This document shows, piece by piece, positions 1-7,910 of a DNA stretch of 20,022 bases. The stretch spans positions 1 to 20,022 of IMG/VR virus record IMGVR_UViG_3300030109_000430; one strand, 5' to 3'. Positions within the stretch are counted from its first letter, which is position 1, and every line of letters begins with the position of its first letter. The DNA comes from a virus. The notes below the pieces were generated by a model, which worked only from the letters and a program-made list of their open reading frames with translations, had not been told where the DNA came from and did no database searches. Made by a program: the position numbers and the translations under genes.

Positions 1-481
1 ATAATCTTTCTTTAAATACTGTAACATTATTAATTGTAGAACCAGTAACACCACTTAATGATGGTGTTGCCCATGTACTACCATTGTAATGTCTAGGTGC
101 ATCTGCTCCATTTACTATAAATAAAAACCCACCACCAGATATGGTAAAATTAACATGCTGAAATTGTGCGTTACTTAATGATGTAACTACTGCTCCACCT
201 ACAGCACCAGAACTTGTAACATCATAAATAGCTGAACCACTAGCTGCAAATAATTTATTTGTAGCACCAGAAGAATATGCCATCAATGATTGTATTGTAC
301 TAGGTAAACCTGTTGCATGGCTTGTATAACCATTTCTTAGCGACACATCTGTACTTCCCGGAAAGAAATTATCTAAACGTATTGCGTCAGATTGTTCCAT
401 CATATCAGGTGCATCTCTAGTATTTAAACCACCAATAGGTGCTGGAACTGTTGTACTTTCTCCTGTTGGTTGAAATACCAT
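1..481 (-). CDS. Tail hub / packaged-DNA stabilisation-like protein (5' part only)
   Basis: This gene runs off the left edge; only its first 160 codons are present. It starts with ATG immediately after the stop of the 482-1237 gene, with an AGAGG Shine-Dalgarno sequence inside the last codons of that gene. The N-terminus carries a stretch PAPIGGLNTRDAPDMMEQSD followed by DNFFPG and LRNGY, then a Gly/Ser/Thr-rich beta-type sequence. I recognise this opening from podovirus structural proteins that occupy the position of P22 gp10, the tail-hub protein that plugs the neck and keeps packaged DNA inside. Its place after the neck adaptor agrees with P22 gene order. The function rests on that resemblance and on synteny; the C-terminal half cannot be judged. 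Confidence 0.65.
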   Translation of the reverse strand, partial: MVFQPTGESTTVPAPIGGLNTRDAPDMMEQSDAIRLDNFFPGSTDVSLRNGYTSHATGLPSTIQSLMAYSSGATNKLFAASGSAIYDVTSSGAVGGAVVTSLSNAQFQHVNFTISGGGFLFIVNGADAPRHYNGSTWATPSLSGVTGSTINNVTVFKERL

Positions 482-1237
482 TTAAAATCTTCCTCTTAAT
501 CCAAACATAATTCTATTTTCATCTTCATCAAAATTTTTATTACGTTCTAAAAGTGCGTCAACTAATAAATTTTCATTTATAGGATAATTTAACCCTGCAC
601 TAATATTTCTATTATTACCAAAATCAGTACCTGCTCTTATCATAACATTTTCAGTAGGTCTATATTCAGTTTTTAAATATTCATTATCACCAAAATCTGT
701 GTCATAATTAATATTTAATTTATCTGTATTGTATCCCAAGCGAGCTTTTTGCAAATCCCCAAAATCAGTATAACCAGTTGCAATAAATTCACCATTTGGA
801 GAACGAAAAAATATTTCTCCATTTTCATTTTGTGTAAAATCAGTATTAAACCTAGCACCTATATTACCAAAAGGAGTTTTAGTTTGCCCTGATATATAAC
901 CCATTTCTTCTTTATCATAATCAGTAGAACCTCCGATATTAAAATTTGGCGTTTTTAAATGCAATCCTGTTCCTTCTTTTCCTTTTTTACGAAGTTCATG
1001 TGCCACAATAGCTTTAATATTTTCATCTAAATCAATTTCTTTTTCTATTGTTGCAGAAGCATCTCTTTCATTTTTAGGTACAATAAATTTAATATTTTGG
1101 CTACCTGCTTCCCCTCTTATATAACCTTGAGATGGATTAGAAACTATTGTAATAGGCATATCACTATCTTCTAAAAATTTTAAAGTATGTTCTTTTTTTA
1201 ATTCATTAACCATTCTTTTTTTTTCTTCTTCGTCCAT
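482..1237 (-). CDS. Virion-operon protein with regular TDFG beta-repeats
   Basis: A 251-residue protein I do not recognise. The N-terminal 90 residues are charged and soluble and include HELRK at about 80-84, a degenerate look-alike of a HExxH metallopeptidase motif lacking the second His. From about residue 98 to the end the sequence is built of amphipathic beta-hairpin units marked by TDYD (105), TDFT (132), TDFG (157), TDFG (180) and TDFG (204), spaced 23-27 residues apart. The chain ends in an alternating strand finishing FGLRGRF, with a terminal Phe like the beta-signal of outer-membrane barrels. No signal peptide is visible. It lies between the neck genes and the tail hub, so it may be a virion or ejected protein; whether it makes a barrel is inference. 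Confidence 0.7.
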   Translation of the reverse strand: MDEEEKKRMVNELKKEHTLKFLEDSDMPITIVSNPSQGYIRGEAGSQNIKFIVPKNERDASATIEKEIDLDENIKAIVAHELRKKGKEGTGLHLKTPNFNIGGSTDYDKEEMGYISGQTKTPFGNIGARFNTDFTQNENGEIFFRSPNGEFIATGYTDFGDLQKARLGYNTDKLNINYDTDFGDNEYLKTEYRPTENVMIRAGTDFGNNRNISAGLNYPINENLLVDALLERNKNFDEDENRIMFGLRGRF

Positions 1238-1240
1238 TAA

Positions 1241-1693
1241 TTAAAAACCTCTTAATGCGTTAATTAATCTCATTTTTTCTTCATCTTCTTCTACATCTTG
1301 TTTAGGTATTTCGTATAAAGGAGTATTAGTCCTAGTATCAGCTACATTAAATGTACTTGCTTTTCTTCTTAATGGTTTAGTAGATGTTGATGACGCATTG
1401 TTATCATTTGTTTGCTCTACAAGATTAGCTTCTAAATCTAAACCTTTTTCATCATCATAAAAATCATTTGTAACTTCTGGCGTATCTTTTAATGCCCTAC
1501 TTAAAAAAGTACCTTCTGGATCATAATTGCTATCTAATAGACTACGACCTAAATCATATATACTGCCTTGTTCTGGTTCTACACCAAATACTGCATCTAA
1601 TGCTTGGTCTTTGTACGGATTTAACAACTGTTTAAGCATTGTTTCATCTTCATAATTTCTATACTGGTCTAAATATAATCTATTTCTAGCCAT
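1241..1693 (-). CDS. Hypothetical acidic virion-operon protein
   Basis: A 150-residue protein of unknown function. It is polar and acidic, with a low-complexity Asn/Ser/Thr stretch around residues 94-106 and an acidic helix (DVEEDEEKMR) near the end; no transmembrane segment or catalytic motif is seen. The ATG overlaps the stop of the preceding 45-residue gene as TAATG, so it is probably translated by re-initiation. Its last codons (…LRGF) also encode the AGAGG ribosome-binding site of the next gene. Position between the neck adaptor and the tail hub suggests a minor structural or assembly role, but nothing in the sequence proves it. Confidence 0.7.
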   Translation of the reverse strand: MARNRLYLDQYRNYEDETMLKQLLNPYKDQALDAVFGVEPEQGSIYDLGRSLLDSNYDPEGTFLSRALKDTPEVTNDFYDDEKGLDLEANLVEQTNDNNASSTSTKPLRRKASTFNVADTRTNTPLYEIPKQDVEEDEEKMRLINALRGF

Positions 1694-1830
1694 TATTTTT
1701 TACCTTTATTTGTTTTACCATAACCTGAAGCATAGATTGCACGCCCTTGTGCAGTAGCTTTAGATTTGGTTTTATACGTTTTACCTTTATTACCAAATTT
1801 ATATCCGCCTTTTGTTTTTTTAACTGGCAT
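1693..1830 (-). CDS. Small basic protein (45 aa)
   Basis: A 45-residue, very Lys/Gly-rich peptide starting MPVKKTKGGYKFGNKGKTYK and containing QGRAIYASGYGK near its end. It fits exactly between its neighbours: its ATG overlaps the stop of the upstream neck gene (TAATG) and its TAA overlaps the ATG of the downstream gene in the same way. I recall similar short KGGY…GRAIYASGY peptides next to neck genes in marine and proteobacterial podovirus-type phages, without known function. The net positive charge would suit binding nucleic acid or an acidic virion surface; that is inference. Confidence 0.75.
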   Translation of the reverse strand: MPVKKTKGGYKFGNKGKTYKTKSKATAQGRAIYASGYGKTNKGKK

Positions 1831-2537
1831 TATAGTGTAAAGTTCCCTTCTGGCTCATTAACTGGTAAAAATAATCTAGTATTACCAGACATTCTTAATA
1901 TCGGTTTAGCACCATCTTTAGCTTGTTTTTCAAATACTTTTAATTGATATTCTTGTAATTGATTATCGTATGGCAAACCTTTTTGTTTTAAAAATCTCCA
2001 TATAACACCTAATGTTATTATATCTTCATCTAATACTGTAGTATTACTATCGGCTGCAAATTTTTCTGCATCTGCTACTCCATTACCTGTAGTATCTACC
2101 CACCATTTAGAAATATACTCAAAATAAATAGCATCATTTACTGTAGGTACTGGGTTCATTAATAAAAAACCACCTCTTATTCTAAAATAATTGGTTACGC
2201 CACTTTGTACTGATGCTTTTAATCTTTGCCATTCTGAATTATTTAATGGTCCATAAAACTTTCTATCTGTAGTTCTATTCCACATAGTATTATTACTAAA
2301 TCTTTCAAAATCACTAGCAATAGAAGTTATAGTTCCTTGACTTTCATTGGCTATTGCAGAATGTGCTTCTTCTTTAATTAATACTTCCCAATCATAACCA
2401 GAAACTAAATTTTTACCTTCTCGATTGGCTGCTGCCAATAATTGTATAACTGTTGTGTCCGTTGAACCAACAACAGCATTTGGAGATGGAACTCCAATTT
2501 CATTTGCTGCATCTTGGCATATTGTTAATAATGTCAT
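1830..2537 (-). CDS. Neck / head-to-tail adaptor protein (P22 gp4-like position)
   Basis: A 235-residue protein opening MTLLTICQDAANEIGVP, an arrangement common in phage neck adaptors that dock under the portal ring. The sequence continues with a helical region (TTVIQLLAAANREGKNL), a central beta-rich part, and a helical C-terminus (DIITLGVIWRFLKQKGLPYDNQLQEYQ) typical of this family. It would extend the portal channel and bridge to the tail hub after DNA packaging. Its ATG overlaps the stop of the 130-residue gene as ATGA. The assignment combines family resemblance with position two genes after the capsid block and before the tail hub. It could be described simply as a head-completion protein. 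Confidence 0.7.
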   Translation of the reverse strand: MTLLTICQDAANEIGVPSPNAVVGSTDTTVIQLLAAANREGKNLVSGYDWEVLIKEEAHSAIANESQGTITSIASDFERFSNNTMWNRTTDRKFYGPLNNSEWQRLKASVQSGVTNYFRIRGGFLLMNPVPTVNDAIYFEYISKWWVDTTGNGVADAEKFAADSNTTVLDEDIITLGVIWRFLKQKGLPYDNQLQEYQLKVFEKQAKDGAKPILRMSGNTRLFLPVNEPEGNFTL

Positions 2538-2926
2538 GAGCCAACTACCTGTAATGGTTTAATATCATGTTTATCCATAAGAAATTCTTTAGCTTCTTTT
2601 CTATAATCTATAGTGCCTTTGCCTAAACCATGACACGCACCATCAGATAATGCTGCTAATTGTTCTACTGATGTAATTCCTTCTAATCTTAAAACGTCTA
2701 TTTTTCTTTTATTCATACATTCTAAAACATCTAAATTTGTTTCTTTTTTTACTTTAATTTTTTTATCTTTATAAAATTCTGACCATTCTCTTGGAAAATT
2801 TTTTTCAAATTCTTTTGCTCTTGGTTCTACTTTGTGTATTACAGAATTAGGATCACCTATAATTGATAATTCAACCATATCTATACCATCTTGTGATTTA
2901 AAAAAATTAGCTCTTAAATTTGACAT
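2534..2926 (-). CDS. Hypothetical head-operon protein (130 aa)
   Basis: A 130-residue charged protein. The C-terminal third (LRLEGITSVEQLAALSD…GLGKGTIDYRKEAKEFL) looks like a helix-hairpin-helix-type fold, a module often found in phage head-operon proteins of unknown role. No catalytic motif is visible. A strong AAAAGGAGG ribosome-binding site precedes the ATG and follows an intercistronic hairpin. It overlaps the neck adaptor start by four bases (ATGA). It lies between the decoration protein and the neck adaptor, so a role in head completion is plausible but unproven. Confidence 0.7.
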   Translation of the reverse strand: MSNLRANFFKSQDGIDMVELSIIGDPNSVIHKVEPRAKEFEKNFPREWSEFYKDKKIKVKKETNLDVLECMNKRKIDVLRLEGITSVEQLAALSDGACHGLGKGTIDYRKEAKEFLMDKHDIKPLQVVGS

Positions 2927-2945
2927 TCTATCCTCCTTTTAAATG

Positions 2946-2969
2946 GTAGGGGGAACTTAATCCCCCTAC
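2946..2969 (-). other. Intercistronic RNA hairpin after the decoration gene
   Basis: A 9-bp perfect stem (GTAGGGGGA/TCCCCCTAC) with a 6-nt loop lies 9 nt after the stop of the decoration gene and just before the ribosome-binding site of the next gene. On the minus-strand transcript it is followed by A-rich sequence rather than a U-run, so it is not a classical intrinsic terminator. It may protect the 3' end of the abundant coat mRNA or partly stop transcription. The hairpin at 17996-18015 has the same placement. Confidence 0.55.
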
Positions 2970-2978
2970 TTTATTAAG

Positions 2979-3452
2979 TTACTCTAAACCACCTGCTCTT
3001 ATGTGCATTGCTAAAGCTGCTGCTTCACCAGCAGAACCTCCTCTAGCAGAAGTCAATTTAAGACCATGCACTTGTGTTTGAGATGATGAAGCATCATCTA
3101 AAGAACCAGCAGTAGCACTAGTATAGAGTTTTGCATCTGCTGCACAAGACGCTAGTACGTTTAATGTGCATACTCCAGATGTTTGAACCCAAGCATAACT
3201 ACCTGAAGCAATAGCAACAGGAGCAACACCTACTATTTCACCAGTATCGGCAAGAGCTTTTGTAATTGGAACAGCACTCATTGCTTCTGTTACTGCTACA
3301 CAATCATATTGTGCTACAGCACCTCCAGCTAAACAATAAATCCATTCACTTCCATCAGTTCCAACCATTTTTGCACCTAGAGTTTGACTAGGAGTAGTTT
3401 CGTTTTCTCCATCAAAATCAATTCCAACTGCACTTTGCGTTGTAAAAGCCAT
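2979..3452 (-). CDS. Putative capsid decoration / stabilising protein
   Basis: A 157-residue Ala/Gly/Ser/Thr-rich protein with short beta-type segments (EWIYCLAGGAVAQYD, SYAWVQTSGVCTLNV, DAKLYTSATAG). This composition and the motif around AWVQTSGV resemble small head-decoration proteins encoded next to coat genes. It would bind the outside of the coat shell after expansion and strengthen it. It follows the coat gene by 18 nt in the same operon. There is no signal peptide. The role is inferred from composition and synteny; an alternative is another small virion protein. Confidence 0.65.
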   Translation of the reverse strand: MAFTTQSAVGIDFDGENETTPSQTLGAKMVGTDGSEWIYCLAGGAVAQYDCVAVTEAMSAVPITKALADTGEIVGVAPVAIASGSYAWVQTSGVCTLNVLASCAADAKLYTSATAGSLDDASSSQTQVHGLKLTSARGGSAGEAAALAMHIRAGGLE

Positions 3453-3470
3453 AATAGTATTCCCTTCTAA

Positions 3471-4433
3471 TTAGTTTTTAAGAACACATTGTCTTGCACG
3501 ATTTGAAACAGTCATGTTACCTGCCCAAACTACTGGCAATACCATTGCGTCTTGGTTTACAGAAGCCTTCTCACCTAAAGGAGTAAATTCTCTGCCTTTA
3601 GCTGGACGAAGGAATAAATAATCAGTATTCAGCATATACATATGAGATGCTGGACATTGATCGTCATAATAAACAGGTGCGTTCATAAACATTAAGTTCA
3701 TAAAACCAGCACTTGCTTTATCATCACTTGTAAACCTTTGGTTAGTTTGTAGTGATGCCCAGTAAAACTGGAAATAGTTGGTATCTGCAACAATGCAGTC
3801 AGGTTTATCTGCACCTCTGATAGTTGATAACCATGCAGAGTTCATACCTGATTGTATATTAGTTGCTGATGCTACTGCTCCGCCTGATGAAGATGTTGTA
3901 AAATCATAAACTTGATTTTGCCAGAAAGAGTAAGTATTAGCGTTAATACCACCAACAGTATTAGTAGGAGTATCTGCAACTGTAAGTTGTAGCCCTCCTA
4001 AATCTTTACCACCTGTTCCTGTTCCATCTGCATACAAGGAAGTTGCCATTGTATTTTTAAGTGTTTTTTCAAGATTTTTCACTCTTGATTTAAGTAGGTT
4101 AAATACTTGTTCTTTACCAGAGTTTTCTACTTGCTCTAGTCCAGAAATTACAACATTACCAGCTAATTGTTTATAATTAAACTCGGCTGCTGTAAAAACA
4201 CTACTTGTTGAAGTATCTAATACTTCGTAGCCACTATACCATTTTGCAGTACTATTTGTTGCATATTCTAGTTCTTGCACAATAGTTCTACCACCTGATA
4301 CAATTTTGTTGCCTTTTTCGCTTATTGAACGAAGTAAAGCATTATTGTTTGTGATATTGTCTGCCATTGTCCTGCTGTAATTAGCAAGAGTAGTGGTAAC
4401 AATATCTGTAAATGTACTATTTGGAGATGCCAT
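3471..4433 (-). CDS. Major capsid protein
   Basis: A 320-residue protein in the coat position, after portal and scaffold. The sequence reads as an HK97-fold coat: an N-terminal arm (FTDIVTTTLANYSRTMADNI), an E-loop-like section (GGRTIVQELEYATNSTAKWY), a long spine-helix region (ENSGKEQVFNLLKSRVKNLEKTLKNTMATSLYADG), a Thr/Gly-rich P-domain region, and a C-terminal A-domain (FMNAPVYYDDQC…YLFLRPAKGREF…VVWAGNMTVSNR). I recognise the general pattern from coat proteins of proteobacterial podovirus-type phages. It should assemble into the procapsid around the scaffold encoded just upstream. The reading frame is intact and preceded by a GGGAG ribosome-binding site. Confidence 0.85.
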   Translation of the reverse strand: MASPNSTFTDIVTTTLANYSRTMADNITNNNALLRSISEKGNKIVSGGRTIVQELEYATNSTAKWYSGYEVLDTSTSSVFTAAEFNYKQLAGNVVISGLEQVENSGKEQVFNLLKSRVKNLEKTLKNTMATSLYADGTGTGGKDLGGLQLTVADTPTNTVGGINANTYSFWQNQVYDFTTSSSGGAVASATNIQSGMNSAWLSTIRGADKPDCIVADTNYFQFYWASLQTNQRFTSDDKASAGFMNLMFMNAPVYYDDQCPASHMYMLNTDYLFLRPAKGREFTPLGEKASVNQDAMVLPVVWAGNMTVSNRARQCVLKN

Positions 4434-4466
4434 TATCTGCTCCCTATTTTAAAATTAACCCTTGCA

Positions 4467-5597
4467 TCAAGCACCAAATCCTGCACCCTCAATATTTGTC
4501 ATTAACAAACTATCCAAATCAGATGCTTTAACAGAACCTTTTGGAGGATTAGCAGAAGCAGAAGGTTTTACTTTTCTAGCTTTTTCAACTGCTTTCTTTC
4601 TTTTAGAATCCTCTTGTTTTTTTATAGATAATTGAGATGCTTTAAGTGCTTCTGCATATAAATCATCATCAAGTCTAACAGCTTTAGCATAAGCATCATC
4701 TAATCCTTTTGCTTCTCCAGCATCTATTAAATTACCCATTTTAACTCTTACTTTGTCAAAATGTGGGTGTAATAAATTACCATCAGCATCAGTTTTAGTT
4801 GAAAACTGCTCTACTGTTTGTTCTGTTTGTGCAACTGTTGATTGCATATTTTGTTGTTTAAATTGATTGAGTTCTGCCATAATTTGCTGATTTTGTTGCA
4901 ATAATTGGGCGTATTGTGGGTCTGGATCATTCCAAGACTCACTCTCATCTTCTAAGGACGACAGATTTATTCCGTAACCTTGTGCAAGTTGTCGAAGTGC
5001 CATTTTTGGATTTGTTCTCAGGGCTTGGTCTGCATTAAGTAACCGAGATATGTATTCTGCTTCACCTATCCCAGTTGCTTGAATATTTTGTCTAGCTGGC
5101 TGTAAAACTTTATCTAATGCTTCAATGTTTTTGCGTTGTTCCGCTAAATCTTGTGTCTTTTTGGTGTAATCAGATGTCATTTCTTTATCACGTTTTATCA
5201 TAAATTCTTGTGATTCACGAGGTAAAGTGTCAAACACCTTTTTTACATCATCTGACCAATTTTTAGGAGCTTCTAATTTGGATTCCGTAGAATTTTTAGA
5301 CGCTTCTACATTGTCAGGGTTTTCTTCTGAATCTTCCGAATCTGATTGGTCATCTTCTTGTTCAGTAGCTAACTGATCCAAGTTGTCAGAGTCATCTTCT
5401 TCTTTTTCAGGAGAAGTTTCTTGTTGTTCTGGTACTGTAATATCTTCAATAGTATCTTGTTGCGTTTCTTCAACAGGATTATCTTCTGATACTTCAGGTT
5501 CTTTTAGAGCTTCACCGATTGAACTTTCCAATACAGCATCTAAGCTCATTGGCTCATTTGCTGATTCCTGTATTTCAGGAGTGCTTTCTTCTGCCAT
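4467..5597 (-). CDS. Capsid scaffolding protein
   Basis: A 376-residue protein with the layout of phage scaffolds. The first 110 residues are highly acidic and disordered (many Glu/Asp/Gln/Ser), followed by helical and coiled-coil segments (about 130-260, including a Gln-rich stretch around YAQLLQQNQQIMAEL), and a basic Lys-rich tail (KKQEDSKRKKAVEKARKVK) near the C-terminus. Scaffold C-termini of this kind bind the coat N-arm electrostatically. It sits between portal and coat, the usual place. It would direct procapsid assembly and then leave the shell. Several spurious reading frames on the other strand arise from the skewed codon use here. Confidence 0.82.
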   Translation of the reverse strand: MAEESTPEIQESANEPMSLDAVLESSIGEALKEPEVSEDNPVEETQQDTIEDITVPEQQETSPEKEEDDSDNLDQLATEQEDDQSDSEDSEENPDNVEASKNSTESKLEAPKNWSDDVKKVFDTLPRESQEFMIKRDKEMTSDYTKKTQDLAEQRKNIEALDKVLQPARQNIQATGIGEAEYISRLLNADQALRTNPKMALRQLAQGYGINLSSLEDESESWNDPDPQYAQLLQQNQQIMAELNQFKQQNMQSTVAQTEQTVEQFSTKTDADGNLLHPHFDKVRVKMGNLIDAGEAKGLDDAYAKAVRLDDDLYAEALKASQLSIKKQEDSKRKKAVEKARKVKPSASANPPKGSVKASDLDSLLMTNIEGAGFGA

Positions 5598-5609
5598 GTT
5601 ATACCTTTC

Positions 5610-5870
5610 TTATTGTTGCCAATTATCAGGTTTTGCACTACTTGTTCGTTCAGAACCTGACCAATCGTTACCAATTTGGCGAATACCATGTCGCCTTTCA
5701 TGATTTCTTAGTGCTGATCGACTACCTATTACAGATTTATCGACAGGACTAACAAATTCTTCTATATCAGACATTACTTGTAAAGATTTACCACGTCTAC
5801 GTTTATTTTTATTTTGGTATTCTTTACCACCTGACCAATTTATATTGTCATAATTTTTTAAATAGCTCAT
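5610..5870 (-). CDS. Small conserved portal-linked protein (86 aa)
   Basis: An 86-residue basic, polar protein. The core EFVSPVDKSVIGSRSALRNH followed by ERRHGIRQIGNDW is a pattern I recall from short proteins encoded between portal and scaffold in many podovirus-type phages; its function is unknown to me. The N-terminus has a basic cluster (KNKRRRGK). Its ATG overlaps the portal stop as ATGA, so translation is probably coupled. A role in procapsid assembly or genome handling is only suggested by position. Confidence 0.72.
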   Translation of the reverse strand: MSYLKNYDNINWSGGKEYQNKNKRRRGKSLQVMSDIEEFVSPVDKSVIGSRSALRNHERRHGIRQIGNDWSGSERTSSAKPDNWQQ

Positions 5871-7804
5871 TCCATAGCCTTTTCTGCTAATTTAACGTCT
5901 GTATTTAATAAAGCTAAATCTTCTTTTAAATCATTTCTTTCTCTTGAAAGTTCTGCTTCAGACTGTATTTTAGTCATTTCTGCACCAGATTTTGCTTGAA
6001 TATCAGCTAATTTACCTTCTTGTTTCATTTTCTCACGCATTAACTCACCTTGTATTTTAGCTTGTGCTATTTTTTCAGCTTCGCTAGGTTGTGGTGGTGC
6101 TTGCATTTGTTGCTGCATTTGCTGCATAATTTGTTGTTCAGTTTGATCTATTATTTCTTCAAAATCTCTACCAACTTTCCATGCTCCTACTAAAAATCTT
6201 AAAGATTGAAAAGCTATAGGAGTTAACATAGGATTAGCATTTGATATAGCTATTGCTTTTTCTAAATACGCACCCATTGTTTGTAAAAACTCTATTCTTG
6301 TTTGTTTTTCTGCGTTTTCATCAGCAAATACAGTAGAATCTGTTTCTACATCAATATTATATTCTCTTAACTTGTCATCACGCATAATTTGCATCATTTC
6401 AGGTGTTACCTGTATATTTGTAATTGCCTGTAAAATTTCTGGTTCGTAATGCTCTGCTACTATTTCAGCTTTTATTCTAAATAAATCTCTAATATAGCGT
6501 TCTATTTCTTCTTGTCTTTTACGCATACGCATACTACCAAATTGTGCTTTTAATTGTTGTGCAGTAGCTGTTTCACTAGCTTTTGTATTACCTCTTAATA
6601 AATCTGATATACCAGTAACCTCGTATATTATTTCTAATATTTGAGTTCTTTGTTGATACAATCCTTGTAATACTTGCCCTATAGGAGATATATCTTCTTG
6701 TTGAAATACTCCTGATAAACCACCTTTTTGAGCTAGTAAACTAAAGTTTTCTGATGGTATAAAGTCATTATCTCCTGCGTTAGCTAAGTGTGATAATTCA
6801 GGCACACTTGCGTCATATACGCCACGCCTTTTTAATCCTTCAATAAGATTTGATATTCTAGTTGTAACTCTATCTAATTCTTCTGCTTGGTCTTGATACA
6901 ATGTAAACTCTGGTATTGGAACGCTTGTATCATTAGTTCTTACAGCTATCATAGGTGTAGGAGTAGGAAAGAAATCTTGTAATTCATAAGGGTCATCATC
7001 TTCTCTTAAAATCTTATCGTAATTTCTAGCTACATAATATCTTTTGTATTTTACTCTGTCCCATATTTCCCAGATTTCTGCCCTTTTAAATACTTCTTCT
7101 GCTTCGTAATTTTCTTCGTCAGAATCAGGCGACCAATTTAATGGTATATCTTCTACATTAGAAAAACCTTTATCTTTAAGTTGGTCTCTTGTCCATAAAT
7201 GCCTTCTGGCTTTCCAACTTACATCTTCTGGTCTTTTTGCTGGATTTTCTCTGTAATCTTCCCAATGCACATAATCAAAATAACAACGTTGTTCAGCTAC
7301 TCTTTCTTCTTCTACTTCAATAATAACTCTTTCACCCATTTCGTTAATTTGTTCCATTTGTACCATTTCTTTTACAAATACTGGGTCATATACTACCCAT
7401 ACAACACCACGACCTGGCAATAAATAATCTTCTAATGCTGATTCTATAGGTTTATTAGCATTATATACATCATTAGCATAAGCTAATGTTCTTTCTAAAA
7501 CTCTAGCAATATCTTTAGTTACTGGGTTATTATCAGGAAAACGCCTTCTTACATCAGGTTTTGCCATTTTAGCAAACAACGCACCTTTTAAAGTTTCTGT
7601 ATTTGCCCATAAAATATTAAACTTTTTTTCAGAACCCATGCCATAAGTATCTACATTACGTTCATCTCTGTAGCGTTCTATTACTTTTCTACCTCTTTTA
7701 CGCCAATCTTCTTCTGTTTTATCAGCATTGTTTAATTCTATATGCCAATATTGAGCAGTACCTTGTTCTAGTTCTAGTTTAGACCTTGTTTCTTCGCTTG
7801 CCAT
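5867..7804 (-). CDS. Portal protein (P22-like)
   Basis: A 645-residue protein of the size and pattern of P22-type portals (P22 gp1 is about 725 residues). The N-terminal part contains the wing/clip-type segments (WRKRGRKVIERYRDERN, then FNILWANTETLKGALFAKMAKPDVRRR and DYLLPGRGVVWVVYD). A stem/clip region around YQDQAEELDRVTTRISNLIEGLKRRG leads to a conserved EVTGISDLLRGNTKASETATAQQLK segment seen in podovirus portals. The last 110 residues are helical and Gln/Glu/Lys-rich (QQIMQQMQQQMQ…), like the barrel of P22. It forms the dodecameric DNA gate at one capsid vertex and the dock for terminase and neck. A gene for a 43-residue peptide overlaps its start. Confidence 0.9.
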   Translation of the reverse strand: MASEETRSKLELEQGTAQYWHIELNNADKTEEDWRKRGRKVIERYRDERNVDTYGMGSEKKFNILWANTETLKGALFAKMAKPDVRRRFPDNNPVTKDIARVLERTLAYANDVYNANKPIESALEDYLLPGRGVVWVVYDPVFVKEMVQMEQINEMGERVIIEVEEERVAEQRCYFDYVHWEDYRENPAKRPEDVSWKARRHLWTRDQLKDKGFSNVEDIPLNWSPDSDEENYEAEEVFKRAEIWEIWDRVKYKRYYVARNYDKILREDDDPYELQDFFPTPTPMIAVRTNDTSVPIPEFTLYQDQAEELDRVTTRISNLIEGLKRRGVYDASVPELSHLANAGDNDFIPSENFSLLAQKGGLSGVFQQEDISPIGQVLQGLYQQRTQILEIIYEVTGISDLLRGNTKASETATAQQLKAQFGSMRMRKRQEEIERYIRDLFRIKAEIVAEHYEPEILQAITNIQVTPEMMQIMRDDKLREYNIDVETDSTVFADENAEKQTRIEFLQTMGAYLEKAIAISNANPMLTPIAFQSLRFLVGAWKVGRDFEEIIDQTEQQIMQQMQQQMQAPPQPSEAEKIAQAKIQGELMREKMKQEGKLADIQAKSGAEMTKIQSEAELSRERNDLKEDLALLNTDVKLAEKAME

Positions 7805-7910
7805 TAGCTTTTTTCCTAATTACTTTTATTTTATCTTTTTTATTTGACATTTGATAAAAAGTATAATCCATTTTTTTATAATTGCCATTATATTTTTCAT
7901 CTTTTAGCAT
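7779..7910 (-). CDS. Small basic ORF bridging terminase and portal (43 aa)
   Basis: A 43-codon frame beginning MLKDEKYNGNYKKMDYTFYQ and ending in a Lys/Arg-rich tail. Its ATG overlaps the large-terminase stop as TAATG, the same junction used by other real genes in this window, and it overlaps the portal start by 26 nt. It fills an otherwise empty 105-nt gap. I do not recognise it and see no motif beyond its basic charge. It may encode a short protein or serve mainly to carry ribosomes to the portal start. Confidence 0.5.
   Translation of the reverse strand: MLKDEKYNGNYKKMDYTFYQMSNKKDKIKVIRKKANGKRRNKV

Noticed and set aside
1000-1021. HELRK in the 251-residue protein as a zinc metallopeptidase site
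   Set aside because: The second His of HExxH is Lys (residue 84) and no third ligand is evident, so activity is not supported.
5383-5752. Plus-strand reading frames opposite the scaffold and the 86-residue gene
   Set aside because: They mirror the Glu/Asp/Ser-rich scaffold codons and lack start signals or recognisable domains.
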